64,000 bases of DNA, from assembly GCA_022749755.1 (NCBI GenBank), contig CM040445.1, positions 11,243,182-11,307,181 of the forward strand. The letters run 5' to 3'. The notes beneath the pieces were generated by a model, which was given only the letters and a program-made list of their open reading frames with translations, was not told where the DNA came from and ran no database searches. Source of the stretch: Azadirachta indica. Taxonomy: Eukaryota; Streptophyta; Magnoliopsida; Sapindales; Meliaceae. Position 1 is the stretch's first letter. Each line of letters begins with the position of its first letter. Positions 1-10,360 of this stretch are shown here, piece by piece. The translations under genes were made by a program, and so were the position numbers.

Positions 1-412
1 CAGTGGAGTCATAGCAATTCAACCGTTTTTCGGCGGAGAAGAAAGGACGGAATCAGAAACCAGGCTTGTCGGAGCTCCATTAGTATCAATGGAGCGTGCT
101 GATTGGATGTGGAAAGCATTCTTGCCAGAGGGTTCAAACCGGGACCATGCGGTGGCGAACGTCTTCGGGCCAAATGGAGTTGATATTTCCGGCGTAAAAT
201 TTCCGGCGACGCTTGTTATTGTCGGCAAGTTTGATCCTTTACAAGACTGGCAAAAGAGGTACTACGAGGGATTGAAGAAATATGGGAAAGAAGCTTACTT
301 GATTGAGTATCCGAATGCATGTCACGGTTTCTATTATTTTCCTGAGCTTAAAGAATTTTCTTTGTTCATTAAGGAGTTCAAGGATTTTTTACAAAATCAA
401 TCCGCCAAATAA
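1..412 (+). CDS. Carboxylesterase (CXE18-like), 3' partial
   Basis: C-terminal part of an alpha/beta-hydrolase of the plant CXE (HSL-like) family; the gene enters from the left edge and is open in frame from base 2. Visible conserved stretches are the [13 protein letters not shown] segment, [10 protein letters not shown], the catalytic-acid loop (KFDPLQDW) and the catalytic histidine in NACHGFYYF, ending QNQSAK and a stop. The HGGG oxyanion hole and GDSAGG nucleophile elbow lie outside the window. It is on +, opposite to the four intact copies further right, and is very similar to the copy at 5548-6552. Members hydrolyse short acyl esters; the substrate cannot be inferred. An internal ATG at 89 is not the real start. 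Confidence 0.9.
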   Translation, partial: SGVIAIQPFFGGEERTESETRLVGAPLVSMERADWMWKAFLPEGSNRDHAVANVFGPNGVDISGVKFPATLVIVGKFDPLQDWQKRYYEGLKKYGKEAYLIEYPNACHGFYYFPELKEFSLFIKEFKDFLQNQSAK

Positions 413-1314
413 ATTGATGATATTGTTTAAGCAAGGAAGTAATTTGTGTTAATTTTAGTGTGCTGTATGAAATTGTCATGTTTCAATAGCAAAATAGTTA
501 ATTTGCTTTGCCAATTTTAAAATAATAAAAAAATTATTTATTTCTTTTTCCGATGCCTGTCCGAACTTCGATATTTCATTAAATAATAAAATTAAGCCAG
601 CCTGCCTGCCTGCAACCGTCAAGTTGCATAATTATTAGCACAGTTAATATTATCTTTAATGGTAGCACACTCTCGGCAATTGCATTTAAAATATGTATGT
701 ATGTATTATTAAAAAAATATCTTTAGTAATTTTTAAAAAATTATTTAGTAAATTATTTTTATACAAATTAATAATGTACCTTTTATAAATTTTAATTGAT
801 TTATCTTAATATTTATATTGAATAAAATATCTTTCAATTAATATTTCATATAATAAATTAGTAATTTTTATTATACAATATCATTTATTTTATCTAATTA
901 ATATCATTTATAAATTTTAATTAATTTATCTTATATTTATATTTAATAAATTAATGTAAATATTTACTATTCATTTTTTTTATAAATGCTGATTAAATTT
1001 ATATACATATTTAAATCTACTAATATTGAAAATAATAAATTAACTTAAATTTGTTTTAAATTAAAAATTTTTTTTTTATTTTAATGTAAAATTAAATAAA
1101 TTAAATCACAATTAACTTATATTTTATTATTAATCAAATACTATATTTATTATTTATAAATTATAAAAGAAAATCGTATTCATAGAAAATCATATATTAT
1201 TTAATTTTTTTATTAATACAATTTTTTTTATTTTATTTTTATTTTTATAATATTAAAGAAAATTATTCTAATGTTTGTTTTCAAGTTTATTATATTAAAG
1301 GTTGAATCTAACCA
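413..1314. other. AT-rich spacer
   Basis: No gene is seen. Sequence after the partial CXE is extremely AT-rich from about 640 on, with many A and T runs. No coding frame or repeat boundary could be supported. Confidence 0.6.
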
Positions 1315-2016
1315 GGCAAAATACCAATTTCTCCCTTAATTAATTTTGATTTTTTCACTTATCTTTCTATTATTTCAAAATTACATTTTACTTCCCTGTT
1401 CTCAAAATTTGACTTTTCATTGTTAGTAGTTTTTGTAATTTGACAAATTTACCCTAATTAAACTAATATCTCCCTTTATTTTTTTTTCTTTTTTGTTTTC
1501 ATCTCAGTTCTTTCTCCAACTCATGCAAAGCAATTCTATATATTTTAATTTTCTTTTTCTTTTCTTTCTCTACCTCCTGCAAAGCAATTTATATTTTTTC
1601 TATTTTTTATTTTCATGGCCAAGTAAAAGAAAACAAGATTTAAAATGAAAAGTAGATAAATACAAAATCAACAAAATTTAAAAACTTTTAATAAAATTCA
1701 AACTCAATCGATCAAACATGCAATCTTATTTTGGGCATTAATTATAGAAATTTTAGATTTAAGGTTAATTTTAGGTTGTAATTATATGATTTTATAATTA
1801 TTTTGTTTTGTATTAATTTGAAATGGTGGTTGTATTTTGTCGTAGATTGTACATTTAATCAATTGGGTTTGAATTTTGTTAAAAGTTTTCAAATTATATT
1901 AGTTTTATATTTATCTACTTTTTTATTTAAATCTTTTTTTTCTTTTACTTGGTCATGATAGAAAAAAAATATAAATTGTTTTGTAAGAGGTGGAGAAAGA
2001 AAAGAAATGAAAAGAA

Positions 2017-2047
<31 letters not shown>

Positions 2048-2255
2048 TGCTTTGTAGGAGGTGGAGAAAGAAACAAGATGAAAAAGAAAAAAAAATAAAG
2101 AGAGAGATTAGCTTAATTAGGGGTAAATATGTCAAATTATAAAAACTACTAACAAGTAAAATTCAAATTTTGAGGATAGGGAGGTAAAGTGTAATTTTAA
2201 AATAATAGGCCAGTGATAAAATGGAAATAAATGAGGGGGAAATTGATATTTTTCC
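1315..2255. mobile_element. Foldback Mutator-like MITE (non-autonomous)
   Basis: The two halves are imperfect inverted copies of one another. The left end reads GGCAAAATACCAATTT and the right end, reverse-complemented, GGAAAAATATCAATTT. Matching continues for roughly 400 bp into each arm and meets near 1780. A perfect 9-bp direct repeat ATCTAACCA flanks it (1306-1314 and 2256-2264). A 9-bp target duplication with long terminal inverted repeats is the signature of Mutator-like elements. No transposase is present. An (AT)n run lies in the right arm at 2017-2042. Confidence 0.85.
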
Positions 2256-2371
2256 ATCTAACCATTACACTTTTCTAAATATATAATGGTCCCCCATATC
2301 AGGCAAAAACGGAATCATTGTATTTTGCCTTGAAGAAATTATTAGTAACAGAGGAAAAAAGTAATGGTAAG

Positions 2372-3037
2372 TAGGGATGGCAATGGGGCAGGGTGAGTTT
2401 GGGGAGGCATGCCCCGTTCCTCGTCCCGTTTTCTATTTTAATTCTTATTTTTTATCTTATTTTTCATTAAATTTAATAGAATAGGGATGAAAAATTCCAA
2501 CACGGAGAATAAGTTCCCCATTTCCATATCAATCTCTTATTTTATATTATTTTTATAAACTAATTTTAATAATATAAAGAATTAATTAACTTAAATAAAA
2601 ATATTATTAATATATTATTGGAAACACAATATAGGATCTTTTAATTTTTAATTTTTAATCTTTTACTTTTTTTATATTTTGTATATTCTATTTTTTATAA
2701 CATTAATTCATGACTTCATATTTTTTTATTACTAATTACATTTAATTATAATATATAATTTTAGAAATTATAATATAAAATTATATTTACATATATAAAA
2801 TTTAATTTATAAATTATAATACATTTATATTATGTTTTATTAGAGAATGGGGTAGGGGTAGGGGTGGGGGTGGGGGTGGGGGGGGGGGGAGAGATAAACC
2901 AATTTCTGTCCCATTAATAAATTGGGGATTAATTTCTCCCTATTCCCGCCTCATTCTCAAAAATTTATTTAAATTCTACCCCGTTGGGGATGGATCCCCG
3001 TGGATTTGGGGCGCCATGGGGAATTTTGCCATCCCTA
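2372..3037. mobile_element. hAT-like MITE (non-autonomous)
   Basis: Terminal inverted repeats TAGGGATGGCAA (2372-2383) and TTGCCATCCCTA (3026-3037), flanked by an 8-bp near-identical duplication (ATGGTAAG at 2364-2371, ATGGTGAG at 3038-3045; one mismatch). The 8-bp duplication and TAGGG-type ends fit the hAT superfamily. The interior is AT-rich except for G-rich tracts beside both ends. There is no coding capacity. Confidence 0.8.
2849..2890 (+). other. G-run tract, G-quadruplex candidate
   Basis: Six or more runs of four to eleven G separated by single T or TA, inside the hAT-like MITE. The spacing satisfies the usual G3+N1-7 quadruplex pattern on the + strand. Confidence 0.7.
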
Positions 3038-3080
3038 ATGGTGAGGGGTAAAAGGCTTTTTTGAAACTTTAGAGAGGATA

Positions 3081-3488
3081 TAGATAATTAGGCCAAACTT
3101 TAAGAGGGTAAAAGGAATTGTTTCTGTACTAAGTTAAGGAAATTTCACCCTTTCATCTAATTTTTTGATGAAATACAACTTTGACTCTTTGTAATTAATG
3201 GTTAACTATTAGATAATTATGCATTGATTATATAATCATATATAATCTTAACCATTGAATATATTTATATTCAACGGTTTATAATTGATATAAGATTTTG
3301 TATAAAAAAAAACTGATGATCTCTTTCTATATATATATAGTGTAAAAAAATAGATAATTAGGTCAAACCTTAAAAAAGGTAAAAGAAATTATTCTGTATT
3401 AAGTTAAGGGAATTCCATCCTTTCGATCTAATTTTTTGACAAAATACAACTTTTGGTCTTTGTAATTAATGGTTGACCATTAGATAAT
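3081..3488. repeat. Pair of ~138-bp direct repeats
   Basis: 3081-3218 and 3351-3488 are imperfect direct copies about 270 bp apart. Shared landmarks are TAGATAATTAGG, CTGTA(T/C)TAAGTTAAGG, TCTAATTTTTTGA and GTAATTAATGGTT. An (AT)n tract (3488-3513) follows the second copy. They could be internal repeats of a larger decayed element. Confidence 0.65.
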
Positions 3489-3514
3489 ATATATATATAT
3501 ATATATATATATAA

Positions 3515-4335
3515 AGGAATAATGTGATTTACCCATGAGTTTTGGAAAAAAGAGAGATACCCCTAATTTTTTGGCTAGTCTTAAATACCCTCCTAACTTT
3601 TAAACAAACTTGAGATACTCCTTAAAACATTATTTTAAATACTATTCTATATATAAATTGACTATTTTTTCTCTCAACTATAAAAAAAACACATAAAATA
3701 AATTAATTGTCTTTAATTTTATTTTGTAATAATCAAAATGATATTATTATAACATTTAAAGTTAAAAATTATAATAATATTCTGACTATTAATTATTTTT
3801 CTTTTAAATTTGTTAATTTTTTAACAATATTAATTATATGTAATTTTAAAATTAATTATTTTATTAAAATAATCTATTTCAAAAAAATTATGTATGATTA
3901 ATATTGTTAAAATTCACTCAATTTTCTACAATATTAATAGTAAAAAAAATTATTGTAAAAATTTTTATAATTAATTTTTAAAAACTAAAAAGTTTCATAT
4001 TGTAAAAATTTTTAATAATTTTTTTATACCAAATTTTATGTTGTAAAATATTTTACAATTGATGCTATTAAAATTTGCTTACAATTAATGTTACAAAAGT
4101 TGACAGTTAGGAAGATTTTTAATAATATTAATTATGCATAACTTTTTAAATAAATTATTTTAATAAAAGGATAATTAAATTATTTTTTATATGTTTTTTA
4201 ATAACTGAAAAATAAAATAGTTTATTTATATTTAAAATAGTGTTAAGAATAGTGTACCGGGAATATCTCAAGTTTCTTTAAAAGTCAGGGGTATCTCCCT
4301 TCTCCCTAAAACCTAGGGTAAAACACATTATCCCT
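3515..4335. mobile_element. Inverted-repeat (TIR) element, probable MITE
   Basis: The left end AGGAATAATGTGATTTACCC matches the reverse complement of the right end, AGGGATAATGTGTTTTACCC. Similarity runs on through the GAGATACCCCT and AACTTGAGATA blocks for about 110 bp in each arm. Flanks TATATAAA/TACATAAA could be an 8-bp duplication, but the left one sits in an AT microsatellite, so the exact boundary is uncertain. No coding capacity was seen in the AT-rich centre. Confidence 0.6.
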
Positions 4336-4700
4336 TACATAAATGAATGAGATTTAAAAATGACAAATGAAATTAATTAAAAACGGCCCGCTGTCCTTTA
4401 GGAACCACCGAACAAGTAACCAAATTAATCAACCCCCAAGGAAAATTGGAGCAGAGCAGTAACATTATTTAAACAATAGCCAAAAATACGTACAAATTAA
4501 GAAGAGGCTTGCTGAGAAGGCTCAATTAATTTGTGTCCTAAACTTGAAAATGGAATTCAAGAGAGGTACAGCTGAGAGAACCATATGTATCCATGTCATC
4601 ACAGATAATATCTGCAATTTAGAACATCTGTTTATATAAATGGAAACTCTAGATCTGACGTTATCTCTCACATACATGATCGATCAGGATCCTTGCTAGA

Positions 4701-5170
4701 GCTTCACCAGACCTTCTATGGAAGTCCAGGCTCTTAAATCTCTGTCATGTCCTTTGCAATGAACCCCTCTCGCCGCCGTAACATGACCCTCAATCCTTAT
4801 CTCTTTATCTTCTTCGACATCAAATCATCTCCTTCAAGTAAACCAACACAAACGGCATTAGAACCTCTGGCATCGCAATCGACTCCTCCTGCAACCTCTG
4901 GTTCGGCCTCTACACGCCCAAGATTGCTGCCGCTAGCTTGCCGGTCATTGTCTACTTCCATGGCGGAGGATTTGCATTCATGGCCGCCAATTCAAAACCC
5001 TACAACCCATGCATTGACGTGCTAAAATTCACTGTTTTCTTGCCGCGGTAACTTGGCGCATAACTTACAGTTCTGGCTAATTAATGAGCATAACTTTGGG
5101 ACTCATAGCAATGCAGCTATTCTTCGGCAGAGAGATACCGACTGAATCGGAAATCAGACTGCGCCAGGTC
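4701..5170 (+). pseudogene. CXE carboxylesterase pseudogene
   Basis: Degraded intronless CXE copy. Homology starts near the ASP..W region of the N-terminus and follows RRNMTLNPYLFIFFDIKSS, matching RNNLTVNRFLFNLIDLKSS of the copy at 18.2-19.2 kb. It then changes frame to read LWFGLYTPK, LPVIVYFHGGGFAFMAANS and a truncated DVLKF segment. Most of the region up to NLAH, including the GDSAGG nucleophile elbow, is missing. A final frame reads LIAMQLFFGREIPTESEIRL before homology ends. Several frameshifts and deletions make it non-functional. It is closest to the 18.2-kb copy by eye, on the opposite strand. Confidence 0.8.
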
Positions 5171-5547
5171 AAATTGATCTAAATACCTTAACTAAGAGTG
5201 TAATTAATCCATCTGTTTATTTAATTTTTTTTTTAACATTGGTTAAATATGGAACCTATAGTATGCTAGGTTTAATTAAGAGAGAAATTCAATCAGAAAA
5301 CTCGTATTGTTAATTTTCGTGTTGTCACTTCATCTATCTCAATCGAAATTTCATTAAATTATATGCATATATATGTTTCAGAAAAGTCATAGTCAAATAG
5401 TACAATACATAAAACTTTGCAGTAAGTTTATTTAATCGTATGAAACAAAATATTACATTACTCTGAAATTACGCATAAAATTTTCTTTTCGATAAATTCA
5501 AAAAAGAAAAATTGCTTATTACAATCGTATAATTAATTGTAGGAGAT
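5171..5547. other. Spacer between CXE pseudogene and CXE
   Basis: AT-rich, no coding signal. It presumably contains the 3' UTR and polyadenylation region of the minus-strand gene beginning at 6552. Confidence 0.5.
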
Positions 5548-6552
5548 TTATTTTGAAGATTGCTTTTGCATGAAATTCATCACTTCATTGATAAACTGAG
5601 ACGATTCAGGCAACTCCGCAAATCCGTAGAATGCATGAAAAACATTTGGATACTCGATCAAATAAGCTTCTTTCCCAGATTTCTTCAATCCTTCGTAGTA
5701 TCTCTTTTGCCAATCTTGCAAAGGATCAAACCCTGCAACAATCACTATCGTCGCCGGAAAATTCAGCTTCGAAATATCAACCGATTTCGGCCCGAAGATG
5801 TTGGCGGCCGGGTGGTTTCTGTCTGATCCTTCCGGCAAGAATGCCTTCCACATCCAGTCGGTGCCGTTAACGTTAATAAACGGAGCTCCGACGAGCCTCA
5901 TTTCGGATTCCGTTCTTTCTTCTCCGCCGAAAAACGGTTGAATTGCTATAACTCCAATGATTTTCACATTACGAAATTCGGAATTACAGGCTTTTAGGGC
6001 AACATGATGAGCTAAGTTTCCACCGGCACTGTCTCCGCCGATAAAGCAGTTCGTTAGATTGATATTTGTCGGAAATCCTTCAAATTCCGTGTTGTTGTCG
6101 ATGAATTTCAGCACGTCAAAACCATCATCGAGTTGACTTGGATACTTATGCTCCGGCGAATTCCTGTAATTGACTGAGATTATTACAGCATTGAGTTCTC
6201 TCGACAGCCTTCGACAGAGTTCAGTGCTTCCAACTGAATCGGCGGAAATCCAGGCAAATCCGCCGCCATGAAAGTAGAGGATAACGGGCATGCTGACGTC
6301 ATTTTCGCCGCTGGTGGCCGGAATGAAAAGGCGGAACCAAAGATTACGGGATTGGTCAACAACGATATCAAAAGTTTTGACGCCCTCGACGGGATTACTA
6401 GATGGCGGAGCTTTGAAGTCAAAGAAGCTCATCAGACGGCGGTTGATGGTACCGTCGGAGCGGCGTGAGAGTCTGATACCGTAGTTGATGATGGTTATGG
6501 CGAGCTTGACTGTCCATGAGAGGTTTGTCCATGTCGATGGTGTAGCAGACAT
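5548..6552 (-). CDS. Carboxylesterase, CXE18-like (copy A)
   Basis: Intronless alpha/beta-hydrolase of plant CXE class. With the start at 6552 (MSATPSTW) it has 334 residues, matching its neighbours; an in-frame upstream ATG at 6663 would add 37 residues that the other copies lack. Oxyanion-hole motif HGGG at 95-98, nucleophile elbow GDSAGG with Ser175, catalytic Asp276 (GFDPLQDW) and His306 (VFHAFYGF). There is no signal peptide, so it is probably cytosolic. The family hydrolyses short acyl esters of metabolites or hormones; gibberellin receptors are inactive relatives, whereas this copy keeps the full catalytic triad. Substrate unknown. Confidence 0.93.
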   Translation of the reverse strand: MSATPSTWTNLSWTVKLAITIINYGIRLSRRSDGTINRRLMSFFDFKAPPSSNPVEGVKTFDIVVDQSRNLWFRLFIPATSGENDVSMPVILYFHGGGFAWISADSVGSTELCRRLSRELNAVIISVNYRNSPEHKYPSQLDDGFDVLKFIDNNTEFEGFPTNINLTNCFIGGDSAGGNLAHHVALKACNSEFRNVKIIGVIAIQPFFGGEERTESEMRLVGAPFINVNGTDWMWKAFLPEGSDRNHPAANIFGPKSVDISKLNFPATIVIVAGFDPLQDWQKRYYEGLKKSGKEAYLIEYPNVFHAFYGFAELPESSQFINEVMNFMQKQSSK

Positions 6553-6663
6553 GTTTTCTCTGTAAATTTTCTCTGCTGTTTGAGAGTGATTTATAATCTT
6601 CTGTTCTATGTCTTTGACGGGATTTTCGGCTGCGGACAAGAGAGAAACAAATGCTAGGCCCAA

Positions 6664-9040
6664 TACAATATATTTTTGCCGTTCGAAGATTCACCTCATT
6701 TGTTTGTCTACTTTCATTTGAACTGATATTTCTAGAAAGTAATCAAGGATTTTATTATTTGACAGTCACACCAAAAAAACAAAAAAAAGTTTATATTTGA
6801 ACTTCTATTAATTAATGATAAGTTTATTTGCATTTTAAAATTTACTTTGAGGATTATATTTTAATAAAGAAATTTATTACAAAAGTATTTACATTTTCCT
6901 GTACTGTTAAATACAATTTAATTTTTTGATCTTACTACACTTTCACATCCAACGCACCCATTTAACACATAATTAATTATGTAGTTTAAACGCTAAACTT
7001 TTTCTATTTCGTATCAAAGCCTGACTAATCATAATTTTTTTAATAATTGTTGAGTTATGGAAAAAGAAGTCAATACAAGACAAGAAAGTTTTTTAAAATA
7101 AGTAATAACATATAAACACTTAAAAAACCCACATGATTACATATCTTTTAATTTTAATCGACTTTAAAAATTTTACTTTAAAATAAAAAAAAATATTTGG
7201 TTATGATGAGTATTTTTATGAGCAGTGTATAGAGATAAAAATTAAGATATATAATAAAAATAACTAAGAATTATATTTAAATACTTATAAGGGTGTTTAA
7301 AGTAATTAAATATTAATTCTCAAATGTTCTTAAATGAATGTACCGAGTGTAACAAGTGTTCGTAATAAATTTTAAGGCGTAAATAACTTATATATCCTAA
7401 TAATAGTACAATACTTATATTCACTGAGAATTTAATTGTTTAAATTTTCTCTAACATGAATACGAGGGAGATTCAGCTGTTAAATTTCATGTTGCTTTGT
7501 TAAATCAAATTAACTAAGTGGATATATATCTTTAGAACAAAAGTAAATCTTGAAATCAATTATTAATTATTGATAAAAATATTTTTTTATCAATAAGCAG
7601 TAATCGGGATTTTATTCAACAATAGTACTCTATACTTTTTACAACTCTTACTAATAAGTTTCGCATAAAAAATGTATGTAATTTTAAATTTTCCTAAGAA
7701 AATAAAGAACTTCAAAAAAAATTGTTTCTCATTAGTATCTTTAAAGTAAACTCTTCCTAGAAAAACATATATATATATATATATATATATATTGATACGG
7801 CAAAACATGATGCCAAACAAACAAAATACGACAAAGACGAATTAATATATACATTGTTCTCAACGCACGACTGGGGACGAAAATTTGTGTCTTTTTGTCT
7901 CTATATAATTCTAATTTTACAAAGGCTATTGCCTGTTGTGTTGAATCTTTAAATTCATATTTTCTATTGTTATCACATTAATTCTGACAATCGACAATTA
8001 TTTTAATAGATTTTATGTATTGAATTATTATATGTAGTGAGTTGGATGGATTATATATATTAATCAATATGTTATCTCGTCTGTAACGGTCTGTTTTATC
8101 TATGTCGTTCTGTAATACGATGGACGTAATTAATACATAATTATAACAAATTAAAAGTCAAAAAGTCATATATAGGTCATATATCATGAGTCTTGTATTT
8201 AATAATAGCCGGCGTTGTATATATAGTTAGAATCTTTAAAAGTTAATAAATGAGTCCAACATTCGTGTCTTGGTTTTCTTATTTAATTCTCTATAAGAAA
8301 GAATATGATTCAATTGTTAAGTAATAATAAATAAATCTTTAATTTTTATTAGACTAACCCAAAATATATATCATTTAGTGTTCACGTATTTAAATAATGC
8401 GATGATGAACATTGGATATAATTAACTACAAGAATATATATATATATATAGCTTTATCATTTGATTAAGAATTATAAATTAAACCCTATTCATATATTAT
8501 AAATATATACAGATATATCATTAGATCATGAACGATAGTCTTTAAATATTATTCAGAGCACGCCAATTTAGAATATTGGATTATGTATATTGACCTTGAT
8601 CAGTAGACGGTACTCATAATATTATCAATCAAATGAAGAATCGACGACATTTACGTTGGACTTGTAGAAAATCAATAATGTGCATAAAAGCTAACCATTC
8701 AAAAAGGTTATAAAAGCTAGCTAGAAAATTAGCGTTCATGCATTAAGTATATATACTATGTTGTTTATTTATTTTCTTAAATTATTTTTCCTCTTGGAAT
8801 TAATTTGATAGAAAATAATTAACAATTAAAAATAAGGTAGAATTTTGATTAAGAAAGTATGATAAATGTTGAAATTGTATTGCAACACACTGGAGAAATT
8901 AAGTACAAGGATATAATATTTTACCATCCTTGTAGAAATTTAAAGCTCTATATTACATTATATTTATATATCCTCGGTATGTAAACCTGCTAACTAGCAA
9001 ATTTTTGCATTTATTATTTCACCGGACTGGTATGCATACA
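6664..9040. other. AT-rich spacer
   Basis: No gene supported. It contains an (AT)n microsatellite at 7767-7792 and a shorter one near 8436-8451, plus the promoter of the CXE gene starting at 6552. No transposon ends were identified. Confidence 0.55.
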
Positions 9041-9070
9041 GCTGAGCTGAGCTGAGCTGAGCTGAGCTGA
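9041..9070. repeat. (GCTGA)6 microsatellite
   Basis: Six perfect tandem copies of the pentamer GCTGA, about 270 bp past the stop codon of the minus-strand CXE gene ending at 9338. The unit contains AGCT, so the tract is partly self-complementary. Confidence 0.95.
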
Positions 9071-9337
9071 CCACTAAAGGTATACAGTAAACTGCTTCGC
9101 TGGCTCAATTTTATTGGCATACGTTGTACAACTTTGTCATCTATCGCTTGGAGTATAGTTGAATAATCCATCGGAAGAGTTTTCTCTCTTTAATTCACTC
9201 TGGATCTGCATGCCTTTTTGTGCTAGGTAGCAAATTGTGACACTTATTCTTCATTAATATTATTAATTTATTACAATAATAATCTAATAAACACATATAT
9301 ACTTTCATAGAATCTAAAATTTAGGACAACATTAATT

Positions 9338-10360
9338 TCAATTCATACATTTAGGAGCTGCTGCTGCGGATTGCCTTTGAATGAAATCCCTAACGTCGTT
9401 GATGAACAAAGAAGATTCCGAATGCTCCAGACTCAGAGAATAAAAACCATGGAATGCATTCGGATACTCAATCAAATAAGCTTCTTTTCCACATTTCTTC
9501 AATCCCTCGTAGTATCTCTTTTGCCAATCTTTCAAAGGATCGAGCCCTCCAACGAACACAATCGTTGCCGGAAAGTTTTTCCCTGAAATTTGATCAACGG
9601 ATTTCGGCCCGAAAACGTTTGTCGCCGGGTGGTCTCTGTCTGACCCTTCTGGTAAGAAGGCTTTCCAAAACCAGTCAATCTGCTCCACGTCAAGGAACAA
9701 AGTTCTAGCAAAATCGATTTCCGATTCAGTCCTTTCTTCTCCGCCGAAACCCGGCTGTATCGCTATAACTCCGCTGAACTTCAAATTCCGGAATTCGTAA
9801 TGACAGGCCTTGACTGCTACGTGATGTGCTATGTTGCCGCCTGCACTGTCCCCGCCGACAAAACAGTTCTTCAGATTGGCATTTGTCGGAAAACCTTCAA
9901 AGTAAGGGTTTTCTTCTATGAATTTAAGCACGTCAAATCCATCTTCGTATTGACATGGATATTTATTCTCAGGCGCCAGGCGGTAGTTGACGGAGATTAT
10001 GACAGCGTTGAGTTCTCCGGCAAGTCTCCGACAGAAGGTATCATAAGATTTTGAATTCGCAGATAACAACGCGCCTCCTCCGCCATGAAAGTAGACGATA
10101 ACTGGCAAGCCAGCATCGTTACCTCCATCGATGGTGGTGGGAATGAAGAGACGAAACCAGAGGTTGCGAGATGAATCAACCACTATATCAGAAGTTTTGA
10201 CGCCGTTAATGGGTGTAATCGAGGCAGGTACTCTGTCATCGAAGAAATTCCACAGACGGCGATTGACGGTGCCGTCGGATCGACAAGAGAGTTTCATGAT
10301 GAACTTGGCAATGAAACTGGCGAGCTTGATTTTCCATGAGATGTTTGCAGATGTCGACAT
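9338..10360 (-). CDS. Carboxylesterase, CXE18-like (copy B)
   Basis: Single-exon CXE-family hydrolase, 340 aa, starting MSTSANISWK. HGGG at 92-95 (HGGGGALLSA, Gly where neighbours have Phe), GDSAGG with Ser172, Asp274 in GGLDPLKDW and His304 in NAFHGFYS give a complete catalytic triad. The lid region carries a two-residue insertion near SLSLEHSE, and the C-terminus extends beyond QRQSA as AAAPKCMN. No transit or signal peptide is evident. It sits in the same orientation as the copies at 5.5, 12.5 and 18.2 kb, consistent with tandem duplication. Substrate unknown. Confidence 0.93.
   Translation of the reverse strand: MSTSANISWKIKLASFIAKFIMKLSCRSDGTVNRRLWNFFDDRVPASITPINGVKTSDIVVDSSRNLWFRLFIPTTIDGGNDAGLPVIVYFHGGGGALLSANSKSYDTFCRRLAGELNAVIISVNYRLAPENKYPCQYEDGFDVLKFIEENPYFEGFPTNANLKNCFVGGDSAGGNIAHHVAVKACHYEFRNLKFSGVIAIQPGFGGEERTESEIDFARTLFLDVEQIDWFWKAFLPEGSDRDHPATNVFGPKSVDQISGKNFPATIVFVGGLDPLKDWQKRYYEGLKKCGKEAYLIEYPNAFHGFYSLSLEHSESSLFINDVRDFIQRQSAAAAPKCMN

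Noticed and set aside
1953..2135. Minus-strand frame rich in Ile-Tyr repeats
   Set aside because: It translates an (AT)n microsatellite inside the Mutator-like MITE.
5560..5870. Plus-strand open frames antisense to the CXE gene
   Set aside because: They are shadows of a strongly conserved minus-strand coding region; similar antisense frames appear at the same relative place in every CXE copy.
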